This document shows, piece by piece, positions 16,957 to 25,996 of a DNA stretch of 64,000 nt; the first letter of the stretch is position 1; each line of letters opens with the position of its first letter. The DNA lies in NCBI GenBank assembly GCA_045863055.1, contig BTUW01000016.1:1-64000 (forward strand). Reading direction: 5' to 3'. Source of the stretch: UTCHB3 sp008363265. Lineage in GTDB: Bacteria > Bacteroidota > Ignavibacteria > Ignavibacteriales > Ignavibacteriaceae. Below the pieces are notes generated by a model. It ran no database searches. It was not told the origin of the DNA and saw nothing but the letters and a program-made list of their open reading frames with translations. A program made the position numbers and the translations under genes.

Positions 16957-19377
16957 ATGGCCGGAAGTATAGTACTTACCCTGGCTCTGGTATTTTCACT
17001 CTTCTCAATGACTATGTTCTGGTTTTCATACAGAAGAAGTGATGAGCAAGCGACATATCTGAAGTATGCCCGTCTGGGATACCATGCTATGGCGATCATG
17101 GTAATTGTAGCCTCAACTTTGTTGCTCTACATAATTTTAACACATCAATACCAATACAATTACGTCTTCAACTACAGTAACGACGATCTCCCGCTCGGAC
17201 TTCTCCTCTCAACCTTCTGGGCAGGACAGGAAGGAAGTTTCCTCCTCTGGATACTGATGACCGTCCTTATTGGTATCGGACTTCAGTCGTACACTGAAAA
17301 AAGGGGCGACCTCGAGCCGAGGGTGATGCTGGTCTATACCCTGACCACTACCTTCCTCCTCATCATGGTTTCACCCATAATGAAAAACCCCTTCGCCCTC
17401 ATCTGGCAGGGAGAGAATCCCTTCGTTGAACTGAAATATTTCAATATGGAATTGCTGCAGTCGAACGCTTTCGGCTTTGTCCAGAATTTCCTCTTCGGAA
17501 ATGAAGGCGGAAGCCCGACGCACGTGAAACTCGACAAGGATTTCATCGGCAACCTCTCCGCGACCGGTTACACGGTTTCCGATATTCTCATTCACGGTAA
17601 AGGCCTGAATCCGCTACTCCAGAACTTCTGGATGCAGATCCACCCGCCGATCCTCTTCGCTGGCTTTTCAGCAGCAGCTGTTCCATTCGCTTTCGCGATC
17701 TCCGCCCTCATCAAAAATGAATACAACGATTGGGTCCGTCAGTCACTCCCCTGGATCCTTTTCGCTGGTGGCGTGCTCGGACTCGGAATAATGCTCGGCG
17801 GTTACTGGGCTTACGGCGTTCTCGGCTGGGGCGGTTACTGGGCATGGGATCCCGTTGAGAACTCAAGTCTCGTTCCCTGGATCATTAGCGTGGCTGCAAT
17901 TCATACCATGCTAGTTCAGATCAGAACGCAGAAGAAAGACCCGAACAACGGCAGATACCTGATAACAAACATTTTACTCTCGATCCTCACATTCGTGATG
18001 GTTGTTTATAGTACATTCCTTACCCGCAGCGGTATCCTTGGTGATTCTTCCGTTCACTCATTTGCTGAACCCGGAAGAGTGGTTTACATTTTCCTCGTCG
18101 TGTTTGTGGTAAGTTTCACCGGACTAGGTGTAGGAATGATCCTATTCCGCCTTAAAGATCTTCTCAAGATCTCAAAAACCGGCGAGGAATCAACCCTTTC
18201 AAGAGAACTCGCCCTTTTCATGGCGGCTTTCTCACTCGGAATGTCAGCGATCATCGTCGCAGTCGGCACTTCGGCCCCTATCTTCGGCGTGAAGGTTGAG
18301 ATAGAGTTCTACAATATCATGCATGTACCGCTTACGATCATTTTACTTATCGTAAACGGTCTCAGTCTTATCCTGAAGTGGAGAACCACCTCATCCGATA
18401 CACTGAAAAAAGACCTGCTGCGTACCGGCGCGATCACCGCTGTACTCAGCGTGGCCGCGATCTTCATCGGCGGTGTCGATAAAGTGATGATGATAATCCT
18501 CCTCGTAGCCGCGATGTTCTCACTCGTTGTGAACGCGGAGGTAATGTTCAGGATCATGAGAGGCAGCCAGAACAAGATGGGTGCTTACATTGCCCATATC
18601 GGACTCGCCCTTTTCGTTCTCGGAGTCATCGGTTCTTCAGCTTTCAGCTCTGAACTTGAGATCGACCTTGAAAAAGGAAAGACAGCAAACGTTCTCGGCT
18701 ACGATGTAACCTTTGCCGGTCTCGAACCATTCCAGGAGAACGGCCACACCAAATATCACTGCCGTCTCGATGTTAAATCAGGTTCAGGCACCTCGGTGGT
18801 AAGACCCGTGATGTACGTTGCCGACTTCAACAACTCCCTCATGAGAGAGCCCGACATGAAGTACGGTCTCCTCTCCGATTTCTACGTGGCCCCCGTCAGC
18901 TTCGACGACGGCTCACAGACCGGTGAAGAAGGTGTCGCGATACAGGAAGGCAAGGATGTTAATGTCGCCGGTATCAAGATCAAATACAAAGAGTTCATCA
19001 AGCCTGACATGGCCGCAATGACAACCGATGCCGATTTCAAGATGGGCGTAAAAGCCGACATTACCAAAGACGGCAAGACCGTGAAACGCGACCTTCTCTA
19101 TGCCAGAATTGGCGGTAAGATGCAGTCAGATCCCGTTACCATCGACGAGTTCGGGGTTACCCTCCAGCTCAAAACGATGAATCCGGGCGACAAGTCAGCC
19201 ACTCTCACCGTTACCGATAAAGACGGCAACGCGGCTCAGAAAACCCCCAAAGAGGTTCTTACGATCCATGCCTCAATAAAGCCGATGATCAATCTCGTAT
19301 GGGCAGGCGTTATAGTGGTTGTGTTTGGTTTCGGAATATCGATGTTCCGCAGACTGAGGGAAGCTCAGGATAAGTAA
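16957..19377 (+). CDS. ccmF: Cytochrome c heme lyase subunit CcmF
   Basis: An 806-residue multi-spanning protein of the CcmF/NrfE/CcsA class, longer than E. coli CcmF (647). Landmarks: PLGLLLSTFWAGQEGSFLLW in the early membrane part, WMQIHPPILFAGFS, the WWD heme-handling motif WGGYWAWDPVENSSLVPW (about 291-308), VYSTFLTRSGILGDSSVHSF and a large periplasmic domain (about 570-770) before the last helix (INLVWAGVIVVVFGFGISMF). CcmF attaches heme to apocytochrome c. The gene closes the ccmCDEF block and is followed by a strong terminator. It implies that the organism makes c-type cytochromes. The extra length is in the C-terminal periplasmic domain. Confidence 0.93.
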   Translation: MAGSIVLTLALVFSLFSMTMFWFSYRRSDEQATYLKYARLGYHAMAIMVIVASTLLLYIILTHQYQYNYVFNYSNDDLPLGLLLSTFWAGQEGSFLLWILMTVLIGIGLQSYTEKRGDLEPRVMLVYTLTTTFLLIMVSPIMKNPFALIWQGENPFVELKYFNMELLQSNAFGFVQNFLFGNEGGSPTHVKLDKDFIGNLSATGYTVSDILIHGKGLNPLLQNFWMQIHPPILFAGFSAAAVPFAFAISALIKNEYNDWVRQSLPWILFAGGVLGLGIMLGGYWAYGVLGWGGYWAWDPVENSSLVPWIISVAAIHTMLVQIRTQKKDPNNGRYLITNILLSILTFVMVVYSTFLTRSGILGDSSVHSFAEPGRVVYIFLVVFVVSFTGLGVGMILFRLKDLLKISKTGEESTLSRELALFMAAFSLGMSAIIVAVGTSAPIFGVKVEIEFYNIMHVPLTIILLIVNGLSLILKWRTTSSDTLKKDLLRTGAITAVLSVAAIFIGGVDKVMMIILLVAAMFSLVVNAEVMFRIMRGSQNKMGAYIAHIGLALFVLGVIGSSAFSSELEIDLEKGKTANVLGYDVTFAGLEPFQENGHTKYHCRLDVKSGSGTSVVRPVMYVADFNNSLMREPDMKYGLLSDFYVAPVSFDDGSQTGEEGVAIQEGKDVNVAGIKIKYKEFIKPDMAAMTTDADFKMGVKADITKDGKTVKRDLLYARIGGKMQSDPVTIDEFGVTLQLKTMNPGDKSATLTVTDKDGNAAQKTPKEVLTIHASIKPMINLVWAGVIVVVFGFGISMFRRLREAQDK

Positions 19378-19404
19378 CCCCTGATCTTCAACTGTTCTTT
19401 AAAG

Positions 19405-19442
19405 AAAGAGGCTGTCCGGATCCGGACAGCCTCTTTTTTTTT
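19405..19442 (+). terminator. Bidirectional terminator between ccmF and the outer-membrane protein gene
   Basis: A perfect 32-bp palindrome at 19405-19436 (arms AAAGAGGCTGTCCGGA and complement) followed by T-run to about 19442. With A-rich sequence on the left it can serve both ccmF (plus) and the convergent gene at 19459-20220 (minus). Confidence 0.93.
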
Positions 19443-19458
19443 TGCAATTGTTCAAATA

Positions 19459-20220
19459 TCAGAAATTCATATAAACGTAGATCGCGCTTCTCTTCGGCGA
19501 TGCTGAGTTTGATATAATCCCTCCCTCTTCCTGATTGTAGTATCCGTCAGGACCCCATCTGTACTCAAGGAAGCTCATTGGATTGATAAGCAATCCAAGA
19601 CCGAGGGTCACACCTTTGAATCTGATCTTGGCTGAAGGTTCGATATATAACGGGAAGAGATTTGCGGTAACGGTGAGTTTCTTGTCAAGCAACGACCCGG
19701 CTGCGTCGAAGTAGGTGACAGACCCTCCGAGGTTGAATAAAGTAACGGCGAGTGAAAGCTCAAGTGACCTCTTCTCGGGGAAGATCAGGAATGTCTGAAA
19801 ATTAAGGTTCAGTGAGAAAAGATCAAAAGTTCCGGTGTAAGTCTTTACCGCGAAATTCTCGATCACTTCAGGGAGTTGAATTATCTGACGGGCTTTAGGC
19901 AAATGCAGAAACCCACTGCCTCCTGTAAAACCGAAATTTGTACTCCCTCCTATCGCGAGCCTGGTTTTCGCCAAGCCGTAAATATCGAAATCTTCCACCG
20001 TCGCCACGTTGTATTTCCATCCCAGGATCACGCCTTTCTGCTCCCTTATTCCGTTACCGAACCTTGGTGGAAGATCCTCATGTGTGGTCAGATATCCGAG
20101 AGTAAAAAAGGTTTTCGACGAGGTCATGTCTTTTGTGTCGTACTGCTCGTCCTTGAACTGCCCGAATACCATGCCCGGGATCATTACCATGAACAAAAAA
20201 CTGAAGTAGAGTTTTGCCAT
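19459..20220 (-). CDS. Putative outer-membrane beta-barrel protein
   Basis: A 253-residue secreted protein with a signal peptide (LYFSFLFMVMIPGMVFGQ, cleavage near residue 20) and alternating hydrophobic/aromatic strands (KGVILGWKYNVATV, DFDIYGLAKTRLAIGG, LFSLNLNFQTFLIFP, VTLGLGLLINPMSFLEYRWG) ending in a phenylalanine (AIYVYMNF), the usual signal of an outer-membrane barrel inserted by BamA. No family recognised. It is read opposite to its neighbours: it converges on ccmF over a shared terminator and is divergent from the first gene of the YCF48 array, with 284 nt between the two starts. Whether it has anything to do with the array is unknown. Confidence 0.72.
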   Translation of the reverse strand: MAKLYFSFLFMVMIPGMVFGQFKDEQYDTKDMTSSKTFFTLGYLTTHEDLPPRFGNGIREQKGVILGWKYNVATVEDFDIYGLAKTRLAIGGSTNFGFTGGSGFLHLPKARQIIQLPEVIENFAVKTYTGTFDLFSLNLNFQTFLIFPEKRSLELSLAVTLFNLGGSVTYFDAAGSLLDKKLTVTANLFPLYIEPSAKIRFKGVTLGLGLLINPMSFLEYRWGPDGYYNQEEGGIISNSASPKRSAIYVYMNF

Positions 20221-20504
20221 CTTGTTTTTCCTTATTATTTATTCTGAGTTTACATCTTCGCAGTTGTTTTTGGTGGATGGGTTATCTGTAATAACCTTGT
20301 CCGGCGAAAATGAAGATAATACCGTAATTATCATTATAACATGGAACAAACTTAATAATAATATTTTAAACATAAATCAATATTTTGTCACTTTTTTTTT
20401 GAAGGAGACCTGAATTTAAGCCTGACGAGCCTCTTTTTTTTGCTTTCACCGAAAATAGTTGTAGGTTATTGTAACGAATTTACGTTTTTTGTTGCAGGCA
20501 GTAA
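20221..20504. promoter_or_regulatory. Divergent upstream region of the propeller-protein array
   Basis: 284 AT-rich bases between the minus-strand outer-membrane protein gene and A1. The only promoter able to drive the tightly packed A1-C genes must lie here. I see no clear TAnnTTTG element; an imperfect stem ending in CCTC followed by a long T-run (about 20402-20440) could be a leader terminator/attenuator but the pairing is poor. No small gene with support: the open frames here lack ribosome binding sites. Confidence 0.4.
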
Positions 20505-22631
20505 TTGATAAGATTTGTTTTAGCTTTATTGGTGATCCTCACCATCTCGCTGTTTCCACAGCTTACGCCCCTCCAAAGGTTTCAGGATATTAATGCCGTC
20601 CGGGCCATTCTCGTATCAAACAACAGAATTTTAGCAGCAACCGACAGGAACATACTCCTTACCAGCACCGACTCCGGCGTTACCTGGGATGAAATAACCA
20701 ACGATCTGCTGCAAGGGATAAACAGGTTTATCGCGGCCGGCAATTCTCTGATCTTCGGATGCGGTGGAAACGGTAAAATCATCCGCTCTACCGACAATGG
20801 TCTCACCTGGCAACAACTTCCCTCAAATACTTCAGCGAACCTTTTTTCTATCACTCCGGTCAGTCAGGACCATCTTTTCGCGTGCGGCGCGGTCGGAACC
20901 GTGATCCGCTCAACTGACGGTGGCGCAACCTGGAATGTCACAATCCACGGCGATAATAACCTGAACGACATCAGTTTCTCAAGTCCGTTAAATGGATGGA
21001 TCGCGGGGGATAATGCCACGATTCTCAGAACCACTGACGGTGGCAATTCCTGGTCCACGATACAGGTCACCACCTCCGGTTTCGACTTGGCTGTGCTCAC
21101 TCTCTATTCTGATACCATGGTCACGATTTTTGGGAGGAACGGAAAGGTTCTTGCCTCGACGAATGGCGGACGCGACTGGAAAAATGAAGTGCAGGCATAT
21201 TATATGTCAGGCGATACAGTTATTGCTGCCTGGCACAAGAGCAGGGATTCGGTTCTCTTCGCTGATGATGGCGGATCGATAGTTCTCTGTGTCATCCGGC
21301 CCGATACCATCTTCTGCAATAAATATGGAGGGCAAACCCCGGCATTTGGGAAATACCTTACCGCTTACAAGACCGCGGACAACTGGTTCTACGTCGCGGG
21401 GGTTGGCCCATCCATCGCGAGAGCATACAATAAAAGCACCGCATGGGAGCAACTGCAACTGACAACAAAAGGGATCGAACTGTGGAACCTTCGTTTCGCG
21501 GATGGAAATGTCGGCATCGCATGCGGCAAAATACCGGATGTATCATTCTGGACCAGGGGGTTCGTATTCACTACCACCGATGGCGGACAAAGGTGGAAAC
21601 AATCAGTTGATATCCGTCCTTTATTGAACGTTCACACGATTTCGCCACAGCGGTTAACCATGATCAGTCACGCGCTCTGGTTCAGCGGAGACAGCGGGAG
21701 AACATGGGAAAGGCAATATTCAGCAGGAACCTATCTGAATGATGTGATCTTTCTCGACTCCAATAATGCATATTTAATTAACTTTGTTGAATTCCCCGGG
21801 CCTTACGACATAAAATCCCGGCTCTACCGGACCACAAATGGCGGCACTTCCTGGACACTGATCAGGCAAACCAGCGAATATTGGTACGTAGAGATACTCG
21901 CGGGAAGCGGGGGCCTTGTATGGATCAGGGACAGAACCCGTTCCCTGGTTATGGTAAGTAAGGACCATGGATACAATATTAACGCCTATCATAACCTCCA
22001 TGGTGGTAATTTAGTTGGCGGACTCGCCCTTCAGCGGGGATACATGGCCTTCAGTTCGGGCGCGATATCTTTCACTGCCGATGCGGGTATCAGCTGGACA
22101 ACAACTTACACCTCACCCGGATCCTATTTAAATGGCGGATCAAAAAGCATCGACGGGAAATCGATCGTGGTCGGTAACAACGGAAAGATCATCGCGACAA
22201 CGAACTCGGGGCAGACCTGGCAGGAATTGAACAGCGGAATTACTGACCATCTGACTTCAGTTGCCCTTCTCCCCGATCTCTCATATGTGGTCGGAACAGT
22301 CTCCGGAGAGTTTTACAAAGGTGATCCCCCCGGCATCTTCACAGGAGTTGAAGATGAGATTACCAAAGTGCCGGTAGAGTTCACTCTCGGCAACTACCCG
22401 AACCCCTTCAACGGCTCGACCGTGATTCACTTCACCCTCCCCGCTGATTCAGAATGCCGGCTCGAGGTGTTCTCTCCTGTCGGATCGAGGGTGTTTGCCA
22501 CTGACATCAAAGGCGTAAAAGGGACCAACAGCTACAATTTCGATGCCTCGTCGCTAAATTCAGGCGTTTATCTGTACAGGCTCACGGCTGTTGAAAAGGT
22601 ATTAACAGGCAAGATGATCCTGTTGAAGTGA
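20505..22631 (+). CDS. A1: secreted YCF48/Asp-box propeller protein with T9SS sorting domain
   Basis: A 708-residue protein. TTG start at 20505 gives the signal peptide MIRFVLALLVILTISLF, cut near residue 19. The body (about 20-615) contains ten Asp-box/YCF48-type motifs of the S/T-x-D/N-x-G-x-x-W form (STDSGVTW, STDNGLTW, STDGGATW, TTDGGNSW, STNGGRDW, TTDGGQRW, SGDSGRTW, TTNGGTSW, TADAGISW, TTNSGQTW), so it should fold as one or more beta-propellers like Ycf48/Hcf136 or sialidase-type repeats. Residues 624-708 are a T9SS type A sorting domain (FTLGNYPNPFNG...VIHFTLP, ending GKMILLK). No catalytic signature seen. First gene of the array; B1 follows after 16 nt. Likely exported and attached to the cell surface; ligand unknown. 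Confidence 0.85.
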   Translation: MIRFVLALLVILTISLFPQLTPLQRFQDINAVRAILVSNNRILAATDRNILLTSTDSGVTWDEITNDLLQGINRFIAAGNSLIFGCGGNGKIIRSTDNGLTWQQLPSNTSANLFSITPVSQDHLFACGAVGTVIRSTDGGATWNVTIHGDNNLNDISFSSPLNGWIAGDNATILRTTDGGNSWSTIQVTTSGFDLAVLTLYSDTMVTIFGRNGKVLASTNGGRDWKNEVQAYYMSGDTVIAAWHKSRDSVLFADDGGSIVLCVIRPDTIFCNKYGGQTPAFGKYLTAYKTADNWFYVAGVGPSIARAYNKSTAWEQLQLTTKGIELWNLRFADGNVGIACGKIPDVSFWTRGFVFTTTDGGQRWKQSVDIRPLLNVHTISPQRLTMISHALWFSGDSGRTWERQYSAGTYLNDVIFLDSNNAYLINFVEFPGPYDIKSRLYRTTNGGTSWTLIRQTSEYWYVEILAGSGGLVWIRDRTRSLVMVSKDHGYNINAYHNLHGGNLVGGLALQRGYMAFSSGAISFTADAGISWTTTYTSPGSYLNGGSKSIDGKSIVVGNNGKIIATTNSGQTWQELNSGITDHLTSVALLPDLSYVVGTVSGEFYKGDPPGIFTGVEDEITKVPVEFTLGNYPNPFNGSTVIHFTLPADSECRLEVFSPVGSRVFATDIKGVKGTNSYNFDASSLNSGVYLYRLTAVEKVLTGKMILLK

Positions 22632-22647
22632 TCAATAAAGGTGAATA

Positions 22648-25600
22648 ATGAAAATTCAAAAGCATAAACTTTCTGCATTTAAGCAAACCCTTCTTTCCGG
22701 TTTTCTGGTAACTTTTCTGATATCGACCGGTCACTCCCAGCGCTTCAACATAGAACAAACAGAAGTGTTCCTTAACGAATACTGGACTGTCACTCCTTTC
22801 GAGAAGGTCTCCTACTTGAAGTTTACCGACAGTCTCAATGGACATATGGCCGAGTCTTATAACAGATTCGCGACCACGACCGATGGAGGTATGACCTGGA
22901 AGAACAAGACGACGCTCGACGGCCAATTCAGAGACGCGAATATTGTGATGTTCTCCCGTGACACAATGTTCTATATATCGGTAAACAAGAAGTTGGTCTA
23001 TTCATTCGATGGTGGAACCACCTGGACAATAACGGGGGATGTAACAGGTGTGCCGGTTGATATACAATCAATGGTATTTTATAACAGGCTGAAAGGTATT
23101 TGCACCACTGTAGATGGAATGATCTACACAACTTCAAACGGTGGTCTCGATTGGCTCCCATACCCCGGGCTGCCCCATAACGACAATACCGTCTTGCTGG
23201 CATATGGCGGTTTAACCATAGGCTTTGGAAGCAACCGCAGTTTTCTTCTTTCAACTGATGAGGGTGCGAACTGGCAGGAGTACGGATTTACCGATTCAAT
23301 AAACACGCCGAACTTTATTAAGATAATGAACGGGATTTTATATATCAGTGCCGGCGGGAACACCTGGTACAAGAGTGACCTCACGGGGCAGATCCTGTTT
23401 CAGGAAACCATCCCCACCACCACAGGTACAGTCAGAAATTTCGCCTTCCCGTCGGAAAATGAAGTGTGGGCTGCTCTTTGGGACAGGGGTACAAAGGTTT
23501 CAGTACCTGGTTCCCGTGTTTGGCAGAACACCACTTACCCCCAAAACAGCGAAGTGTCCGGCGTTTATGAGTCGTTAAACGGGAGGTTACTGGTTGCATC
23601 CAGCGGTGTTGACGACAGTCACGCTATGATGCGGATCGAACAGCCGGGTAAAAGGTTCAGTGTTAGAAAGGGGAGGTTACCGGGGAATTACCGGCTCTCA
23701 GCGGTTAAGATAGTCTCACCGGAGGTAACACTGGTTGGAAGTTATGAGGGAGTAATTTTCAAATCAACCGATCAGGGTTTGACATGGGAGAATAAATCGG
23801 GTGGGTACTCTTTCCCGGCAATAACCTGCATCACCGCGAAAGACCCTATGAATATTTTCGCCGGTTGCATGGGCGGAATCATTCTGAGATCCACTAATGG
23901 TGGGTCGAGCTGGAGTCAGGTTAACACAACCATATCCGATAAGATCACTTCGATCGAGTATAAGGCAACCGATTCAATCTACCTGACCACAGAGAGCAAA
24001 GCTTATTACACAACCCTGGGGAATCTCCCGTACCTCATTCAGGTCAACCTCCCTTCCGATCCCGGTAAAGTTCTAAAAGTGAAATTCTGGAACAGACTTT
24101 CGGGCATTATAGGCGGCACTTATCGCGCCCACAGAACAACAAATGGCGGAAAGACCTGGATCGAAAATCCATATTCATACCTCACTCCAATTAATCTGTC
24201 CGTCATGCCGGGGGTTGCCGAGTACTTTGTTTCAGGCCGGGACATGATCGAGATCAGGTTGACGGCCGACAACTTCAGGATTTACTCCTCTTTCAGAGGG
24301 AGATTCAGCATTGTTGATAACGACTCGAGCGGTGGCTTCATGCTCGATCCCTACCTCGGCGGCATTATGGCCATATATCCAAAACAGGCAAGACTCGACT
24401 ACTTTCTGGCCGGCGGGGCAGTTGGTTTGAATGATTTCGACTACTTCAACTCCGGCTATTCACTTGCCGTGGGTGACGGCGGCACGGTGATCTTCCCGGC
24501 TTTCAAAAACTCACAGGAGACCCCGCTCGCCTGTTATAATCTGTCACCGGATCAGATGAGCAAGGTCACAGGCAAGGCCGTTCAGTTTTCGTGGAAAGAG
24601 CCATATCTTCTCACCCCCAATGATCAATTCCAGATTGAAGTGGCGCGGGAAGACACGGCTAATATCATTCTGTCTCAAGCAGGTATAACCGGTACCGCAT
24701 ACACCGCCACCGGGCTTGAAGAGGAGAAACGCTACTTCTGGCGCGTTCGCGCGAGAAATGCCTTCGGCTGGGGCGAATACACCCCATGGACCCCCTTCAT
24801 CCTGATGCGGCAGGTTTACACATTCAGTGAAGTGCAGCTTCCGCGATGGGCGACCATAAATTCAGTTACACAAAGCACGAACGGCACAGTTTGGGCAGTA
24901 GGCGACAGCGGATTTGTAGCCCGCTCGACCACTCAGGGGGATACATGGGAAGTGGTGGGTTTCCCGTTCAGTGACGATCTGAAATTTTGCACTGTAAACC
25001 CCTTCAACAGTACGGTATTCTTTTCATCAGCTTCAGGTGAGCTGATCTACACAACCGATGGCGGCGGCAGTTGGATCCGCACTCCCGCCGGTGTCGCGGG
25101 GGCTTCGGTACGGTCGATGATCTTTACATCAGAAACAGAAGGATATCTCTGCGGAACGAACCGTCTCGCCTCAAGAACCCTGGATGGAGGTTTGAACTGG
25201 TACCTCTCCAGCGTTCCTTCAAGCGTGAACAATCTAAACTCGATCATCAAAACAGATCAGGAGCATCTTCTTATCGCCACAAATGGCGGGGTGCTGCTTC
25301 GTTCCACTGATTTCGGCAGACACTACTACCCTGATCAGGTGTTCGGATTTGATAACTATCACTCATTGTTCAGGTTCAACTCCCTCTTCTATCTGTTTAA
25401 TGAGTATGGATACGCGCTCACAAGCAGTGACCAGGGTGAATCATGGCAGGAGCTGCGCCTTAACTTCGAAGGGGCTCTTCGCCAAACCGGGTTTGCCGGC
25501 AACAGGTTCAGGATGCTCTCTGCTTCCGGAGGGCTCTACACATCAAACATTCAGTGCGACATGCTGAACTATCAGCAACTGCAGGGTGGATCGCAGAAAA

Positions 25601-25989
25601 AAACGATGTTTCTTACGACATCTGGTAACCTGATCGTGGCAGGCTCGGGTGCCTCATTGCTGGTTGGAAGGGATACCGCCGTTGTCTCCGGCTTCGCCGG
25701 TGACGGTGAGAATGGAAATTCCCCCGGCGAGTTCAGGTTAGACCAGAACTATCCCAACCCGTTCAACGGTGCCACGGTTATACCGGTTCACATGGGAAAA
25801 GCGGGGATGGCCAGGATCGAGATATTCAACACCAACGGTGAAAGGGTCACCGTTCTTCTCGACAGGGAACTTGACCGGGGTGATCACCTCATCCCGTTTG
25901 ATCCGGGGGGCCTCCCCAGCGGGATCTATCTCTACCGCCTTGTCACCGATGATAAAAGTCTCACCGGTAAAATGATACTGTTGAGGTGA
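22648..25989 (+). CDS. B1: large secreted propeller-FN3-propeller protein with T9SS sorting domain
   Basis: A 1113-residue protein. Signal peptide 1-29 (LLSGFLVTFLISTGHSQ). N-terminal propeller region (about 30-625) with Asp-box motifs (TTDGGMTW, SFDGGTTW, TSNGGLDW, STDEGANW, STDQGLTW, STNGGSSW, TTNGGKTW); a fibronectin type III-like domain (about 629-724: VQFSWKEPYLLTPNDQFQIE ... YFWRVRARNAFGWGEYTPW); a second, shorter propeller region (about 740-1020: TTDGGGSW, TLDGGLNW, SSDQGESW); and a T9SS sorting domain (about 1029-1113: LDQNYPNPFNGATVIP ... GKMILLR). The first 24 coding bases and the junction with A1 are identical to those of B2, a sign of recent copying. Ribosome binding site AAAGGTG. 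Surface adhesion or glycan binding is a guess from architecture. Confidence 0.85.
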   Translation: MKIQKHKLSAFKQTLLSGFLVTFLISTGHSQRFNIEQTEVFLNEYWTVTPFEKVSYLKFTDSLNGHMAESYNRFATTTDGGMTWKNKTTLDGQFRDANIVMFSRDTMFYISVNKKLVYSFDGGTTWTITGDVTGVPVDIQSMVFYNRLKGICTTVDGMIYTTSNGGLDWLPYPGLPHNDNTVLLAYGGLTIGFGSNRSFLLSTDEGANWQEYGFTDSINTPNFIKIMNGILYISAGGNTWYKSDLTGQILFQETIPTTTGTVRNFAFPSENEVWAALWDRGTKVSVPGSRVWQNTTYPQNSEVSGVYESLNGRLLVASSGVDDSHAMMRIEQPGKRFSVRKGRLPGNYRLSAVKIVSPEVTLVGSYEGVIFKSTDQGLTWENKSGGYSFPAITCITAKDPMNIFAGCMGGIILRSTNGGSSWSQVNTTISDKITSIEYKATDSIYLTTESKAYYTTLGNLPYLIQVNLPSDPGKVLKVKFWNRLSGIIGGTYRAHRTTNGGKTWIENPYSYLTPINLSVMPGVAEYFVSGRDMIEIRLTADNFRIYSSFRGRFSIVDNDSSGGFMLDPYLGGIMAIYPKQARLDYFLAGGAVGLNDFDYFNSGYSLAVGDGGTVIFPAFKNSQETPLACYNLSPDQMSKVTGKAVQFSWKEPYLLTPNDQFQIEVAREDTANIILSQAGITGTAYTATGLEEEKRYFWRVRARNAFGWGEYTPWTPFILMRQVYTFSEVQLPRWATINSVTQSTNGTVWAVGDSGFVARSTTQGDTWEVVGFPFSDDLKFCTVNPFNSTVFFSSASGELIYTTDGGGSWIRTPAGVAGASVRSMIFTSETEGYLCGTNRLASRTLDGGLNWYLSSVPSSVNNLNSIIKTDQEHLLIATNGGVLLRSTDFGRHYYPDQVFGFDNYHSLFRFNSLFYLFNEYGYALTSSDQGESWQELRLNFEGALRQTGFAGNRFRMLSASGGLYTSNIQCDMLNYQQLQGGSQKKTMFLTTSGNLIVAGSGASLLVGRDTAVVSGFAGDGENGNSPGEFRLDQNYPNPFNGATVIPVHMGKAGMARIEIFNTNGERVTVLLDRELDRGDHLIPFDPGGLPSGIYLYRLVTDDKSLTGKMILLR

Positions 25990-25996
25990 AAGGTTT

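Noticed and set aside
20402..20440. Terminator-like element with T-run before A1
   Set aside because: The arms pair poorly, so it is left as a possibility only within the upstream-region entry.
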